Translations under genes and position numbers: made by a program
Assembly: GCF_024733555.1 (NCBI RefSeq)
Contig: NZ_JANIOF010000002.1
Location: 186,001 to 250,000, forward strand
Origin: Paenibacillus sp. SC116
Lineage (GTDB): Bacteria > Bacillota > Bacilli > Paenibacillales > Paenibacillaceae
Length of the DNA: 64,000 bases
Direction of reading: 5' to 3'
Notes under the pieces: generated by a model
What the model saw: the letters and a program-made list of their open reading frames with translations, nothing else
Told to the model about the DNA's origin: nothing
Database searches by the model: none
Shown: piece after piece, positions 35,122 to 43,284 of the stretch
How the letters are laid out: each line of letters starts with the position of its first letter
How positions within the stretch are numbered: position 1 is the stretch's first letter

Positions 35122-35430
35122 ATGTTTGTCGTAACGAATACTATTCGAATCATGGCGGGACATGGGAAGCAGGTGGCAGAGCGCTTTGCTGCAGCGCGAA
35201 GTGTACAGCAGATGCCTGGCTTTATTCGGTTGGAAGTATGGCTTGGCGAAGGTAAGGAAGGGGAAGAAGAGCTCAAAATTTGTACCGTGTGGGAAAATGA
35301 AGAGTCTTTCCGCAACTGGACATCGAGTGAGTCTTTCCGTGAATCTCATCGTGGCGGTGGAGAATCGAAGCAGTACATGCTCGGAGCTTCATTGAATAAG
35401 TATGAAATGATCGTTTCCAGTCAAGCATAG
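35122..35430 (+). CDS. IsdG/HmoA-like heme-degrading monooxygenase
   Basis: 102 residues of the antibiotic-biosynthesis-monooxygenase (ABM) ferredoxin-like fold. The MFVVTNTIRI start, GFIRLEVWLGEG, WENEESFRNWTSSESF and the SHRGG heme-ligand region match HmoA/IsdG of Bacillus. These enzymes open the heme ring to release iron. ATG 35122 follows GGAGGAG; the longer frame from 35077 has no ribosome binding site. It stands alone, with no Isd transport genes in the window. Confidence 0.82.
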   Translation: MFVVTNTIRIMAGHGKQVAERFAAARSVQQMPGFIRLEVWLGEGKEGEEELKICTVWENEESFRNWTSSESFRESHRGGGESKQYMLGASLNKYEMIVSSQA

Positions 35431-35532
35431 CACTGTGGTCGCACTTCAAATAGAAGCATTCGTAAAAAGTACTTAATAGAACAACACAGCATCATCGGGC
35501 ATAAGCATCAGAGTCAGAAGGAGAGAATAATC

Positions 35533-36252
35533 ATGGAATTTAAAAATAAAGTAGCTTTGATTACAGGCGCAGGCAAAGGAATCGGGAAAGCAATTGCTCA
35601 CGCCCTTGCAAAGGAAGGCACGAACCTTGGACTTATCGCGCGTACAAGCGCGGACTTGGAGAAGCTTCAAGCTGAACTTCAAGAACAGTATGGTATCCGT
35701 GTAAACATCGCAACAGCTGACGTTGCGAACCAAGAATCGGTTGATCAGGCGGTTGCTGCGCTCGTAGGTGAGCTAGGCCAAGTGGATATTCTCATTAACA
35801 ACGCAGGTATCGCGACGTTCGGTACGCTTGTTGATATGGATCCAAAAGAATGGGAGCGTATTATCCAAGTTAACTTGATGGGTACGTACTATGTAACACG
35901 TGCGGTACTTCCTCATATGATCAGCCAAAACAGCGGTAACATTATCAATGTTGCTTCTACGGCTGGTGAGCGTGGATTCGCTACAGGTTCTGCCTACAAT
36001 GCGTCCAAGTTCGCGGTTATGGGTATGACAGAAGCGCTTATGCAAGAAGTACGCAAGTTCAATATTCGCGTGACAGCTCTTACACCAAGCACAGTAAATA
36101 CAGAGCTAGCTACAAATGCTGGACTTAAAATTGGTGACGAAGATCGCATGATGCAGCCTGAAGATGTGGCTGAGCTTGCACTTGCTACATTGAAGCTTCC
36201 TGCGCGTGTATTCATAAAAACGGCAGGTATTTGGACGACAAACCCTCAATAA
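35533..36252 (+). CDS. Short-chain dehydrogenase/reductase (FabG/YkvO-like)
   Basis: 239 residues with a classical SDR layout: cofactor loop TGAGKGIGKA (about 11-20), NNAGIATFG, catalytic Ser in NVASTAGERG, and Y-x-x-x-K in YNASKFAVMG. ALIARTSADLEKLQAELQ suggests NADP(H) preference. It is annotated in relatives as 3-ketoacyl-ACP reductase-like, but an isolated gene such as this is more likely a general carbonyl reductase. A GGAGAG ribosome binding site precedes ATG 35533. Confidence 0.88.
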   Translation: MEFKNKVALITGAGKGIGKAIAHALAKEGTNLGLIARTSADLEKLQAELQEQYGIRVNIATADVANQESVDQAVAALVGELGQVDILINNAGIATFGTLVDMDPKEWERIIQVNLMGTYYVTRAVLPHMISQNSGNIINVASTAGERGFATGSAYNASKFAVMGMTEALMQEVRKFNIRVTALTPSTVNTELATNAGLKIGDEDRMMQPEDVAELALATLKLPARVFIKTAGIWTTNPQ

Positions 36253-36290
36253 TAGGATCCAGTTATAGGCGTATGCCTGTGGAGAGTAGA

Positions 36291-36334
36291 AAAAACAGCC
36301 TTAATTCGTGATGTAACCGAGCTAAGGCTGTTTT
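36291..36334. terminator. Bidirectional terminator
   Basis: AAAACAGCCTTA pairs with TAAGGCTGTTTT between convergent genes. Confidence 0.85.
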
Positions 36335-36338
36335 GCAT

Positions 36339-36695
36339 TTATTGGTTCTCATATGTAGATTGTTCTTTGCCTAGCTGTCGTTCGAGATGGGAATTTCCCC
36401 ATTCATGCATCAGATGAAGAACAGGCTGTAGTGTCATCCCATATTCCGTAATCGAGTATTCCACGCGTGGAGGGACTACTGGGTATACGACGCGCTGGAT
36501 AATTTCTTGTTCTTCCAGTTCTCTCAGTTGCGTAGTCAATGTTTTCGTAGTAATACCTGTAAGAGTACGTTGGAGATCACTGAAGCGCTTCGTACCACCA
36601 AACATCAAGTGCATAATAATGAGGGGTTTCCATTTTCCAATCAAAATATGAAGCGTGTTTTCGACTTTGCATAGATCAGGATTTTTCTTCTCCAT
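36339..36695 (-). CDS. HxlR-family transcriptional regulator
   Basis: 118 residues, winged helix: CKVENTLHILIGKWKPLIIM (with the N-terminal Cys at the usual redox-sensing position), RFSDLQRTLTGITTKTLTTQ and the wing VYPVVPPRVEYSITEYGMTL. The subgroup includes YodB/HypR, which sense quinones, diamide or hypochlorite through that Cys. Divergent from a nitroreductase gene with a perfect palindrome between them, so it is likely the regulator of both. Confidence 0.9.
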   Translation of the reverse strand: MEKKNPDLCKVENTLHILIGKWKPLIIMHLMFGGTKRFSDLQRTLTGITTKTLTTQLRELEEQEIIQRVVYPVVPPRVEYSITEYGMTLQPVLHLMHEWGNSHLERQLGKEQSTYENQ

Positions 36696-36715
36696 GCCTA
36701 TCCTCCTATGAGTAA

Positions 36716-36781
36716 GTATCTTTAAAGATACTATATATCTTCAAAGAGCGTAATTTACATTATTTATTATAGAGTTATAAT
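36716..36781. promoter_or_regulatory. Divergent hxlR/nitroreductase control region
   Basis: GTATCTTTAAAGATAC (36716-36731) is a perfect 16-bp palindrome lying 21 bp upstream of the hxlR start. A promoter for the nitroreductase is TTTACA (36754-36759), 16 bp, TATAAT (36776-36781). HxlR-type operators are short AT-rich palindromes, so this is the best candidate. Confidence 0.6.
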
Positions 36782-36874
36782 AAAGAAAGTGAAATAAAGC
36801 TATATAAAAGTGAGTATATATAAAAAAGATATTTTTGTTTGAAGAGAAACTAAAAAGCAGAGGAGAATGTTAAC

Positions 36875-37474
36875 ATGAGCAAAGATCTATTGAAAGCATT
36901 GAAGGAAAGACGCAGTATTTATGGAATTAGCAAAGACCATGTTGTATCGGATGCACGTATTGAAGAGTTGGTTGCTGAAGCGGTACAACATACACCTTCC
37001 GCATTTAATTCTCAAAGCGCACGTGTTGTTGTATTACTTGGAGAGCAGCATGATAAGCTGTGGAACTTGACAGAGGATGCTCTACGTAAAGTCGTTCCAG
37101 CTGAGAACTTTACACCGACAAAAGAAAAAATGGACGCTTTCCGCAGCGGCTATGGTACGGTGCTCTTCTTCGAGGATGAGACGGTTGTTAAAGGGTTGCA
37201 AGAACAGTTTGCTCTGTATAGTGACAACTTCCCAATCTGGTCACAGCAATCTAACGGTATGCTTCAGTTGGTTGTATGGACGCTGTTAGATGCAGAAGGC
37301 TTCGGAGCAACGTTGCAGCATTACAACCCACTTATAGACGCTGGGATTGCAGAAGAATGGAACATTCCATCCACATGGAAGCTGACAGGACAAATGCCAT
37401 TTGGTAAGCCAACAGTTACAGCAGGCGAGAAAGCATTTCAGCCGCTAGATAGCCGTCTTAAAGTGTTCAAATAA
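36875..37474 (+). CDS. Nitroreductase-family protein (Frm2/Hbn1-like)
   Basis: 199 residues. LKALKERRSIYGISKDHVVS is the FMN-binding start, HTPSAFNSQSARVVVLLGEQ the second conserved block, and FPIWSQQSNGMLQLVVWTLL with LQHYNPLID the C-terminal part. This subgroup includes fungal Frm2/Hbn1 and bacterial nitroreductases induced by redox stress. It is divergent from the HxlR gene and probably controlled by it. AGAGGAG precedes ATG 36875. Confidence 0.87.
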   Translation: MSKDLLKALKERRSIYGISKDHVVSDARIEELVAEAVQHTPSAFNSQSARVVVLLGEQHDKLWNLTEDALRKVVPAENFTPTKEKMDAFRSGYGTVLFFEDETVVKGLQEQFALYSDNFPIWSQQSNGMLQLVVWTLLDAEGFGATLQHYNPLIDAGIAEEWNIPSTWKLTGQMPFGKPTVTAGEKAFQPLDSRLKVFK

Positions 37475-37503
37475 GGTGCAAATGCTATAGAACGAATATA
37501 AAC

Positions 37504-37543
37504 AAAGACACTCGACCCTAAATAGGAGCGAGTGTCTCTTTGT
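37504..37543 (+). terminator. Terminator after the nitroreductase gene
   Basis: AGACACTCG pairs with CGAGTGTCT, followed by CTTTGT. Confidence 0.75.
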
Positions 37544-37653
37544 ACGTTACAGTATTTTTACGACTTGTGATAAATATCCTAGTCGATACCTCTTCTTTTC
37601 TTATACAATCGGTGTATTTATCCGTATGAAGACTATAAAAAAGGGGTAGTAAT

Positions 37654-38601
37654 GTGACGCTTCAAAGTTTTTTACAAGTTGTTGAGATAAGGACCAAGGC
37701 AGCGAGCATGATTCCTTTTGCTATTGGGAGCTTGTATGCCTTGTACCGATTTGACCAGTTCGATGTGGGCCACTTTTTACTTATGCTAGCTTCACTGCTT
37801 GCCTTTGATATGGCGACAACAGCCATTAATAATTATGGTGACTATAAAAAAGCAGTGAAACGAAACGGCTACGGTTATGAAGTGCATAATGCAATCGTTC
37901 AATACAAGCTTAGCGAGCGAAGTGTCCTTTTGCTTATTTTCCTATTGTTATCGATAGCTATGGTGGCAGGCTTTACTTTGTTTCTAAAGACAAACTTGTT
38001 AGTTCTACTGCTAGGAGGACTTTCTTTCCTCGTTGGCTTCTGGTATTCACTCGGTCCGATTCCGATTTCTCGAATGCCTTTAGGTGAGCTATTTTCAGGA
38101 CTGTTCATGGGCTTCGTTATCATCTTCATGTCTGCTTATGTACACGTGGAGCCAGATCAATTGGCGGGCATCATCTGGGAAAATGGACATGTCTATCTAG
38201 ACGTAAATGTGAAGGAGATTCTGCTTGTATTTCTTGTCTCGATTCCAGCAATTTTAACAATCGGAAACATCATGCTTGCCAATAACATATGCGATAAAGA
38301 CGAGGATATCGTAAATAAACGCTATACCTTGCCTGTCTATATAGGAAAGAAGTCTGCGCTTGCCTTGTTCCGCAATGCTTATTATTTGTCCTATGTTGAT
38401 CTAATCGTATTGATTGCAATTGGCATTCATCCACTTCTTATCTTGCCAATCCTTCTGACGATCATTCCGCTTCGCAAACGCATTGCTGTATTTATGCAGG
38501 ATTGCTCGAAGGAGCGGACATTTGGCTTAGTGGTGAAGAACTTTATTCAATTAAATGCAGCTCGTATTCTTGTATTCACAGTGGCAATTGTATTGCGATA
38601 G
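37654..38601 (+). CDS. menA: MenA-like 1,4-dihydroxy-2-naphthoate polyprenyltransferase
   Basis: UbiA-fold membrane enzyme that joins a polyprenyl chain to DHNA in menaquinone synthesis. 315 residues, about eight helices. First acidic motif: TTAINNYGDYKKAV (Asn in place of the first Asp of NDxxD, as in other Bacilli forms I recall); second: ANNICDKDEDIVNKRYTLPV. LVGFWYSLGPIPISRMPLGE is typical of MenA. GTG 37654 follows AAGGGG. Its closeness to cydABDC, whose oxidase uses menaquinol in Bacillota, fits. A second MenA elsewhere cannot be excluded. Confidence 0.8.
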   Translation: MTLQSFLQVVEIRTKAASMIPFAIGSLYALYRFDQFDVGHFLLMLASLLAFDMATTAINNYGDYKKAVKRNGYGYEVHNAIVQYKLSERSVLLLIFLLLSIAMVAGFTLFLKTNLLVLLLGGLSFLVGFWYSLGPIPISRMPLGELFSGLFMGFVIIFMSAYVHVEPDQLAGIIWENGHVYLDVNVKEILLVFLVSIPAILTIGNIMLANNICDKDEDIVNKRYTLPVYIGKKSALALFRNAYYLSYVDLIVLIAIGIHPLLILPILLTIIPLRKRIAVFMQDCSKERTFGLVVKNFIQLNAARILVFTVAIVLR

Positions 38602-38667
38602 TACTGTATTCCAGAAGTCGCTTACTTAGGGCTTGACTGGAGATGTGCTGCAACGTCTGAACTCTCG

Positions 38668-38720
38668 ACCAATTGGCGGAATTGTTATTTCCGTACAGTT
38701 GGTCTTTTTATTTTTGGAGG
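38668..38720 (+). terminator. Terminator after menA
   Basis: GACCAATTGGCGGAA pairs with TTTCCGTACAGTTGGTC (interrupted), then TTTTTATTTTT. Confidence 0.75.
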
Positions 38721-38755
38721 AAAACATAGCGGAATTTCGACAATGCCTGCTATAG

Positions 38756-38784
38756 TTGCGGGAATTGCAAAAACATGGTACTCT
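38756..38784 (+). promoter_or_regulatory. Candidate promoter of the RRNPP-like regulator gene
   Basis: TTGCGG (38756-38761), 17 bp, TACTCT (38779-38784). The -10 is poor, which leaves room for activation. The leader to the ATG is about 130 nt. Confidence 0.4.
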
Positions 38785-38920
38785 AAAAATTAGCAAAAAA
38801 AGGATGTATTAGGTATGGTATAACGTTTATCGTTTGCCTACTTTCTTATAGAATCGTGGCATAGGCATAATTGATTACTCAATGTGCGCAATTTGCTAAA
38901 GGGAGGTAGAGTGATCCAGT

Positions 38921-40186
38921 ATGGCCGTACTGTCATTAGCTGACTTGATTCAACAATATAGGCTAAAGTCTAACCTAACCCTTTCGGAGCTTGCCAGAAG
39001 AGCAAATATTAATAAAGGGACCATATCAAAGATTGAGAATAGAGAAGTGAAAAGGCCGGATTTCAAGACCGTAGCCTTGATTGCATCTCTACTGAACATC
39101 CCATTCGACGAGTATGTGGAATGCTATATGGAAGTAGAGCGGCGGGCTGTTGTATTGTGGAGCCTGCTGGAAGAGTCTATAGCAAGTTCACAATCTAACA
39201 CGATCATTCGTAAAATTGCAACCAAGTTTCTCGAAACGGAACAAGAAGACAGTTATGATTTGGTTGAGCAACTATTTACAACTACCGCTTCTTTACAGGA
39301 CACCTCGTTAAAGCTTCTCTTGTACAAACTCATCATCAAATACTCACGAAGTCATGGCATAATGGTTTACATCTCTAAAGGACTATACCAACAATATTGT
39401 ATTGAAAGAAATGATTTCAGCAACCTGCAGGAAACGTATCAATCTGGTAAGTATATTTTGAACTATATTGATCTTCTATCGAAGCGAGAGCGGACAGAAG
39501 TGTATTATAAATTGGCTGTGCATGCCTATACACTGCGCTTATATCAGGATAGTGTGGATTTTTGCAAGCTCCTTATTCAAGAGGACGATAGAGAGAACAG
39601 ATTTTATATGCATGCTATTGGCATTCTTAGATTTTCTTATTTTTATTTGAGTGACTATGAATTGTCGGAGCAGTATCAAGAGCAGTATCAAGCCTATGAG
39701 CATTCGCAGGTGGAGGATAACGATAAATTGCTGGATGCAATGCTTCATGCTAAGCGTGGAAATGTGGAGTTGGCAATTACTCAATTCGATCAGTGCCTGC
39801 ATGCATGCAGTGAAGAATTTAAGATTAACGTTGTAAATGAGTATATTTCCTTGTATATGAGCATTGATGAAGTAGCAGCCGCGGGGCAGCTTCTATCTAT
39901 GGAAGACGCAATACGTTCCATTACGTATAAGACACCGCTTGAATTTAATGAACTCGCTTTTTTTTATAGACTCAAAGGAGACTATTTTGTAAAAACCAAT
40001 CAGTTGGAAGATGCGGCTAACAGCTATATGCAAAGTGCTTTGACCTATGCACAGATTAATGATGTTCAAAGTGAGCGGCAATGTATGCGTTCGTTGTTCA
40101 AGCTGCTGAGGCGTGACAATCAGTTTAAAGATGTTTCTACCATTATAGAGATAGAACAATTTTATGAGCGGATATGCTCTGTATAA
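38921..40186 (+). CDS. HTH-TPR regulator of the RRNPP/AimR-like type
   Basis: 421 residues. N-terminal XRE helix-turn-helix (about 8-62; LSELARRANINKGTISKIEN), then an all-helical region of tetratricopeptide-like repeats (about 120-415; for example FNELAFFYRLKGDYFVKTNQ and LEDAANSYMQSALTYAQIND). This architecture binds short imported peptides in Rap, PlcR, PrgX and AimR proteins and couples them to DNA binding. A small secreted-peptide gene begins 19 nt after its stop, the hallmark arrangement. ATG 38921 lies a little downstream of AAAGGGAGG. AimR-like regulators (Alo) with peptide genes have been reported in Paenibacillus polymyxa; this looks like a member or cousin. Target genes are not evident; cydABDC is the next transcription unit. 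Confidence 0.82.
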   Translation: MAVLSLADLIQQYRLKSNLTLSELARRANINKGTISKIENREVKRPDFKTVALIASLLNIPFDEYVECYMEVERRAVVLWSLLEESIASSQSNTIIRKIATKFLETEQEDSYDLVEQLFTTTASLQDTSLKLLLYKLIIKYSRSHGIMVYISKGLYQQYCIERNDFSNLQETYQSGKYILNYIDLLSKRERTEVYYKLAVHAYTLRLYQDSVDFCKLLIQEDDRENRFYMHAIGILRFSYFYLSDYELSEQYQEQYQAYEHSQVEDNDKLLDAMLHAKRGNVELAITQFDQCLHACSEEFKINVVNEYISLYMSIDEVAAAGQLLSMEDAIRSITYKTPLEFNELAFFYRLKGDYFVKTNQLEDAANSYMQSALTYAQINDVQSERQCMRSLFKLLRRDNQFKDVSTIIEIEQFYERICSV

Positions 40187-40205
40187 ATGAGTGGAGGACT
40201 ATACT

Positions 40206-40346
40206 GTGAGAAAACGAGGATTCATACTTGTACTACTAGGTTGTGTTGTATGTTCGGGATTATCTGTATTTCCAGTTAGCGCAGAGGCTGCTGATACATC
40301 AGGTGGCGGATTTCCATGGGAAGGTCACAAAGTAAATCAAAATTAA
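40206..40346 (+). CDS. Small secreted peptide, probable signalling pro-peptide
   Basis: 46 residues. GTG 40206 sits 8 nt after GGAGG (40193-40197). The product has a basic start (MRKRGF), a hydrophobic core (ILVLLGCVVCSGLSVFPV) and a signal-peptidase I site SAEA after residue 28. The released part is only 18 residues, ADTSGGGFPWEGHKVNQN. Size, export signal and place directly behind the HTH-TPR gene match Phr/AimP/AloP-type precursors, whose mature 5-10-residue peptide usually comes from the C-terminal part. Which residues form the mature signal is not decidable here. Confidence 0.72.
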   Translation: MRKRGFILVLLGCVVCSGLSVFPVSAEAADTSGGGFPWEGHKVNQN

Positions 40347-40463
40347 GTTGCCGTGTACGTCTGAACACGTTAGACGAAAAAGGATTGATTGTATCTCGTG
40401 TTGGAAACATAGAGTATCATGACCAGAGTCCAATTATAGGGGTAGTGCTGTTTCATGAGAGTG

Positions 40464-40488
40464 AGGCAGCATGCCTGCTTTTATTTTT
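40464..40488 (+). terminator. Weak terminator-like hairpin behind the peptide gene
   Basis: AGGCA-GCA-TGCCT followed by GCTTTTATTTTT. The rest of 40347-40700 holds no convincing gene. Confidence 0.35.
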
Positions 40489-40700
40489 GCATCAATTTCT
40501 CCTGTAAGTGATGTCCAGGGAGTTAAGAAATACCGGTTTTTGTGATGGCAAGATAAAAAGGAGTTAGAGCGGTTTGTGACAGTATTCGTACAAGTTGGTT
40601 TTCTAAAGTGAATGTTTTCACAAAAATTAAGACGTTGTGTTGTAGCGAAATTGTGACAGGTAAGCAATGTTTACATTTTGATCAAACTATTCGTTTGTTT

Positions 40701-40760
40701 TTGTGATAAATATCACATTGATGCTTTTATTTTTCTGACAAAATGTGAAATAAGTCACGT
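40701..40760 (+). promoter_or_regulatory. Two Rex/Fnr-type operator sites upstream of cydA
   Basis: TTGTGATAAATATCACAT (40701-40718) contains a perfect TGTGA-N6-TCACA core; ATGTGAAATAAGTCACGT (40743-40760) has TGTGA-N6-TCAC. Both fit Rex (TTGTGAAnnnnTTCACAA) and Fnr consensus sites. Rex represses cyd operons in B. subtilis when NADH is low. More half sites (TTGTGACAGG, TTTTCACAAA) lie between 40610 and 40660. Confidence 0.8.
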
Positions 40761-40880
40761 TCCTCTCTTGTAGAGGTAGATAGAAAGCTAATCTTTTAAC
40801 TATGTACTGTAGTGGGGTAAACAGCAAAAAAAGTTTAAGTTGAAATCGATATTTCGAATAGAAAGGTGGAGTCAATAGCC

Positions 40881-42281
40881 ATGGATGTGGTTATGTTATC
40901 GCGAATCCAGTTTGCATCGACGACGATTTTTCATTACTTCTTCGTTCCGGTGTCAATTGGTCTAGCACTACTCGTTGCGATTATGGAGACGATGTATGTC
41001 GTCAAAGGAGACGAGAAGTACAAGCGGATGACGAAGTTCTGGGGCAAGCTGTTCCTGATTAACTTTGCTGTCGGCGTTGTTACCGGTATTATTCAAGAAT
41101 TCCAGTTCGGTATGAACTGGTCGGATTATTCACGATTTGTCGGTGATGTGTTCGGTCCTGCGTTAGCGGTAGAAGCACTGCTTGCGTTTTTCTTGGAATC
41201 TACCTTTATTGGTCTTTGGATATTTGGTTGGGATCGTTTATCGAAGAAGCTGCATTTGGCCTGTATTTGGATTGTTTCGATCGGTACAATGATGTCTGGC
41301 TTCTGGATATTGGTAGCGAATTCGTTCATGCAACAACCGGTAGGGTTTGAGATCGTCAATGGGCGAGCTGAGATGAATGACTTTGGCGCATTGCTCTCCA
41401 ATGGTCAATTGTGGGTAGAATACCCGCATACGATTCTCGCAGCGTTTGGAACAGGTGCGTTCTTAGTAGCCGGTATAAGTGCTTATAAAATATTGAAGCA
41501 GCAGGACGGAGAGTTTTTCAAAAAATCGTTCCATGTAGCTATTATTGTAGCTCTTATTTCCTCGATTTTGGTCGCGGTATACGGGCATAAGCAAGCACAG
41601 TATTTGATGCATACACAGCCGATGAAGATGGCTGCGAGTGAAGCGTTATGGGATCGCAGTGAAGACCCTGCGCCATGGACGTTATTTGCTACGATTGATC
41701 CAGAGAAGAAAGAGAATGGAACGGAAATTAAAATTCCATATTTACTTAGTTACTTAACTTACAGCAAGTTCTCTGGCGATGTAAAAGGGATGAATGAGCT
41801 GCAAGCCGAGTACGAGCAGAAGTATGGCCCAGGGGATTATATTCCGCCTGTGCGCACGACCTTCTGGAGCTTCCGCATCATGGTATTGGCGGGCTGTATT
41901 ATGATCGTACTTGCCATGTATGGCTTGTACTTGTCTGCTCGCAACAAGCTATCTCATAAGAACAAATGGTTTAATCGCTTTATGGTAGCTGCTATTTCCA
42001 TGCCTTTCATTGGGAATACGGCGGGTTGGATTATGACAGAGATTGGTCGACAGCCGTGGACGGTATTTGGCTTTATGAAAACGGAGGATAGTGTTTCTCC
42101 TAATGTTACAGCGAATGAAGTGTTGTTCTCGCTCATCGCGTTTACCGCTATCTATGGTGTTCTCGCTTATATACTCGTTCGTCTGTTCTTGAAAGTGATT
42201 AAAAAAGGCCCATCTATTATCGATAAAGTCGAAGTTAAAACGAATGACCCGTTCGATAGGGAGGTGCACCATGGCGTATAG
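40881..42281 (+). CDS. cydA: Cytochrome bd menaquinol oxidase subunit I
   Basis: Carries the hemes b558, b595 and d and oxidises quinol while reducing O2 to water. 466 residues, about nine helices; RIQFASTTIFHYFFVPVSIG, TGIIQEFQFGMNWSDYSRFV, the segment around EALLAFFLESTFIGLWIFGW (proton-channel and heme b595 acidic residues) and GRQPWTVFG are all present. The Q-loop is the short form. ATG 40881 follows AAAGGTGGAG. First gene of cydABDC, overlapping cydB by 11 nt. Confidence 0.95.
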   Translation: MDVVMLSRIQFASTTIFHYFFVPVSIGLALLVAIMETMYVVKGDEKYKRMTKFWGKLFLINFAVGVVTGIIQEFQFGMNWSDYSRFVGDVFGPALAVEALLAFFLESTFIGLWIFGWDRLSKKLHLACIWIVSIGTMMSGFWILVANSFMQQPVGFEIVNGRAEMNDFGALLSNGQLWVEYPHTILAAFGTGAFLVAGISAYKILKQQDGEFFKKSFHVAIIVALISSILVAVYGHKQAQYLMHTQPMKMAASEALWDRSEDPAPWTLFATIDPEKKENGTEIKIPYLLSYLTYSKFSGDVKGMNELQAEYEQKYGPGDYIPPVRTTFWSFRIMVLAGCIMIVLAMYGLYLSARNKLSHKNKWFNRFMVAAISMPFIGNTAGWIMTEIGRQPWTVFGFMKTEDSVSPNVTANEVLFSLIAFTAIYGVLAYILVRLFLKVIKKGPSIIDKVEVKTNDPFDREVHHGV

Positions 42282-43284
42282 TGAACTATGGTTTGTTCTA
42301 GTCGGGGTGTTGTTTGTCGGGTTCTTCTTCTTAGAAGGATTTGATTTTGGCGTAGGAATGGCAACAAAGTTCCTAGCCCGTACAGATACGGAGCGCCGTA
42401 TCCTTATTAACTCGATCGGTCCGTTCTGGGATGCAAATGAAGTATGGTTGCTGACAGCTGGGGGAGCGATGTTCGCGGCATTCCCGCATTGGTATGCGAC
42501 TATGTTCAGTGGATTTTATATCCCGTTTGTTTTCTTGCTGCTGGCATTGATCGGTCGCGGCGTAGCCTTTGAATTCAGAGGCAAGGGTGATACAGAGCGT
42601 TGGAAGAAGAATTGGGATATCGTTATCTTCCTTGGCAGCAGCCTGCCGCCGTTCTTGTTCGGCGTTGTATTTGCAAGCTTCTTACAAGGACTACCTATCG
42701 ATCAGCACATGGAGATGAACGCAACTATTTTCCAAGTTGTGAACGTGTATACGGTGCTAGGCGGTATTGTTGTTACAATGCTATGTTACGTACACGGTTT
42801 AATGTTTACGACGCTTCGGACAGTAGGAAGCTTGCAAGAGCGAGCGCGTGCTATGGGTAAAATGCTGCTGCTTCCACTAGCGGCTCTGCTAGTCGTGTTC
42901 GGGATTATGACGTACACGATGACGACTGCATTTGAATCACGCGCTGTGGTTATGGCTGTTCTCGCTGTTTTAGGCGTTGTTGCTTATATACTGGCTGGCT
43001 ACTTTATGAGCAAGAAGCGTGATGGATGGGCATTCGGGATGACAGGGGCAATTATTGCGCTAGCGGTTTCCTCCGTGTTTGTATCGATGTTCCCGAACGT
43101 TTTAATCAGTTCTATTGATAGTGCGTACAATATGAGCGTTTATGCTGCGGCATCTGGTGACTATTCACTTCGCATTATGACCATTGTGGCGGCCACGCTG
43201 CTGCCATTCATTTTGGCTTATCAAGCATGGAGCTATTTCGTCTTTCATAAACGCGTTACAGAGAAGGAGCATCTAGAATACTAA
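42271..43284 (+). CDS. cydB: Cytochrome bd menaquinol oxidase subunit II
   Basis: 337 residues, about eight or nine helices. LVGVLFVGFFFLEGFDFGVG and NSIGPFWDANEVWLLTAGGA are diagnostic. It is the structural partner of CydA and lacks hemes of its own in most forms. ATG 42271 follows GGGAGG within the end of cydA. Its TAA overlaps the ATG of cydD by one base. Confidence 0.95.
   Translation: MAYSELWFVLVGVLFVGFFFLEGFDFGVGMATKFLARTDTERRILINSIGPFWDANEVWLLTAGGAMFAAFPHWYATMFSGFYIPFVFLLLALIGRGVAFEFRGKGDTERWKKNWDIVIFLGSSLPPFLFGVVFASFLQGLPIDQHMEMNATIFQVVNVYTVLGGIVVTMLCYVHGLMFTTLRTVGSLQERARAMGKMLLLPLAALLVVFGIMTYTMTTAFESRAVVMAVLAVLGVVAYILAGYFMSKKRDGWAFGMTGAIIALAVSSVFVSMFPNVLISSIDSAYNMSVYAAASGDYSLRIMTIVAATLLPFILAYQAWSYFVFHKRVTEKEHLEY

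Noticed and set aside
37654-38601. MenA-like enzyme suspected inactive because the first Asp of NDxxD is Asn
   Set aside because: The other acidic residues of both motifs are intact, and I recall the same Asn in MenA proteins of related Bacilli, so it is more likely a family variant.
40316-40507. 63-codon open frame after the peptide gene
   Set aside because: No ribosome binding site, overlaps the peptide gene in another frame, and no recognisable protein features.
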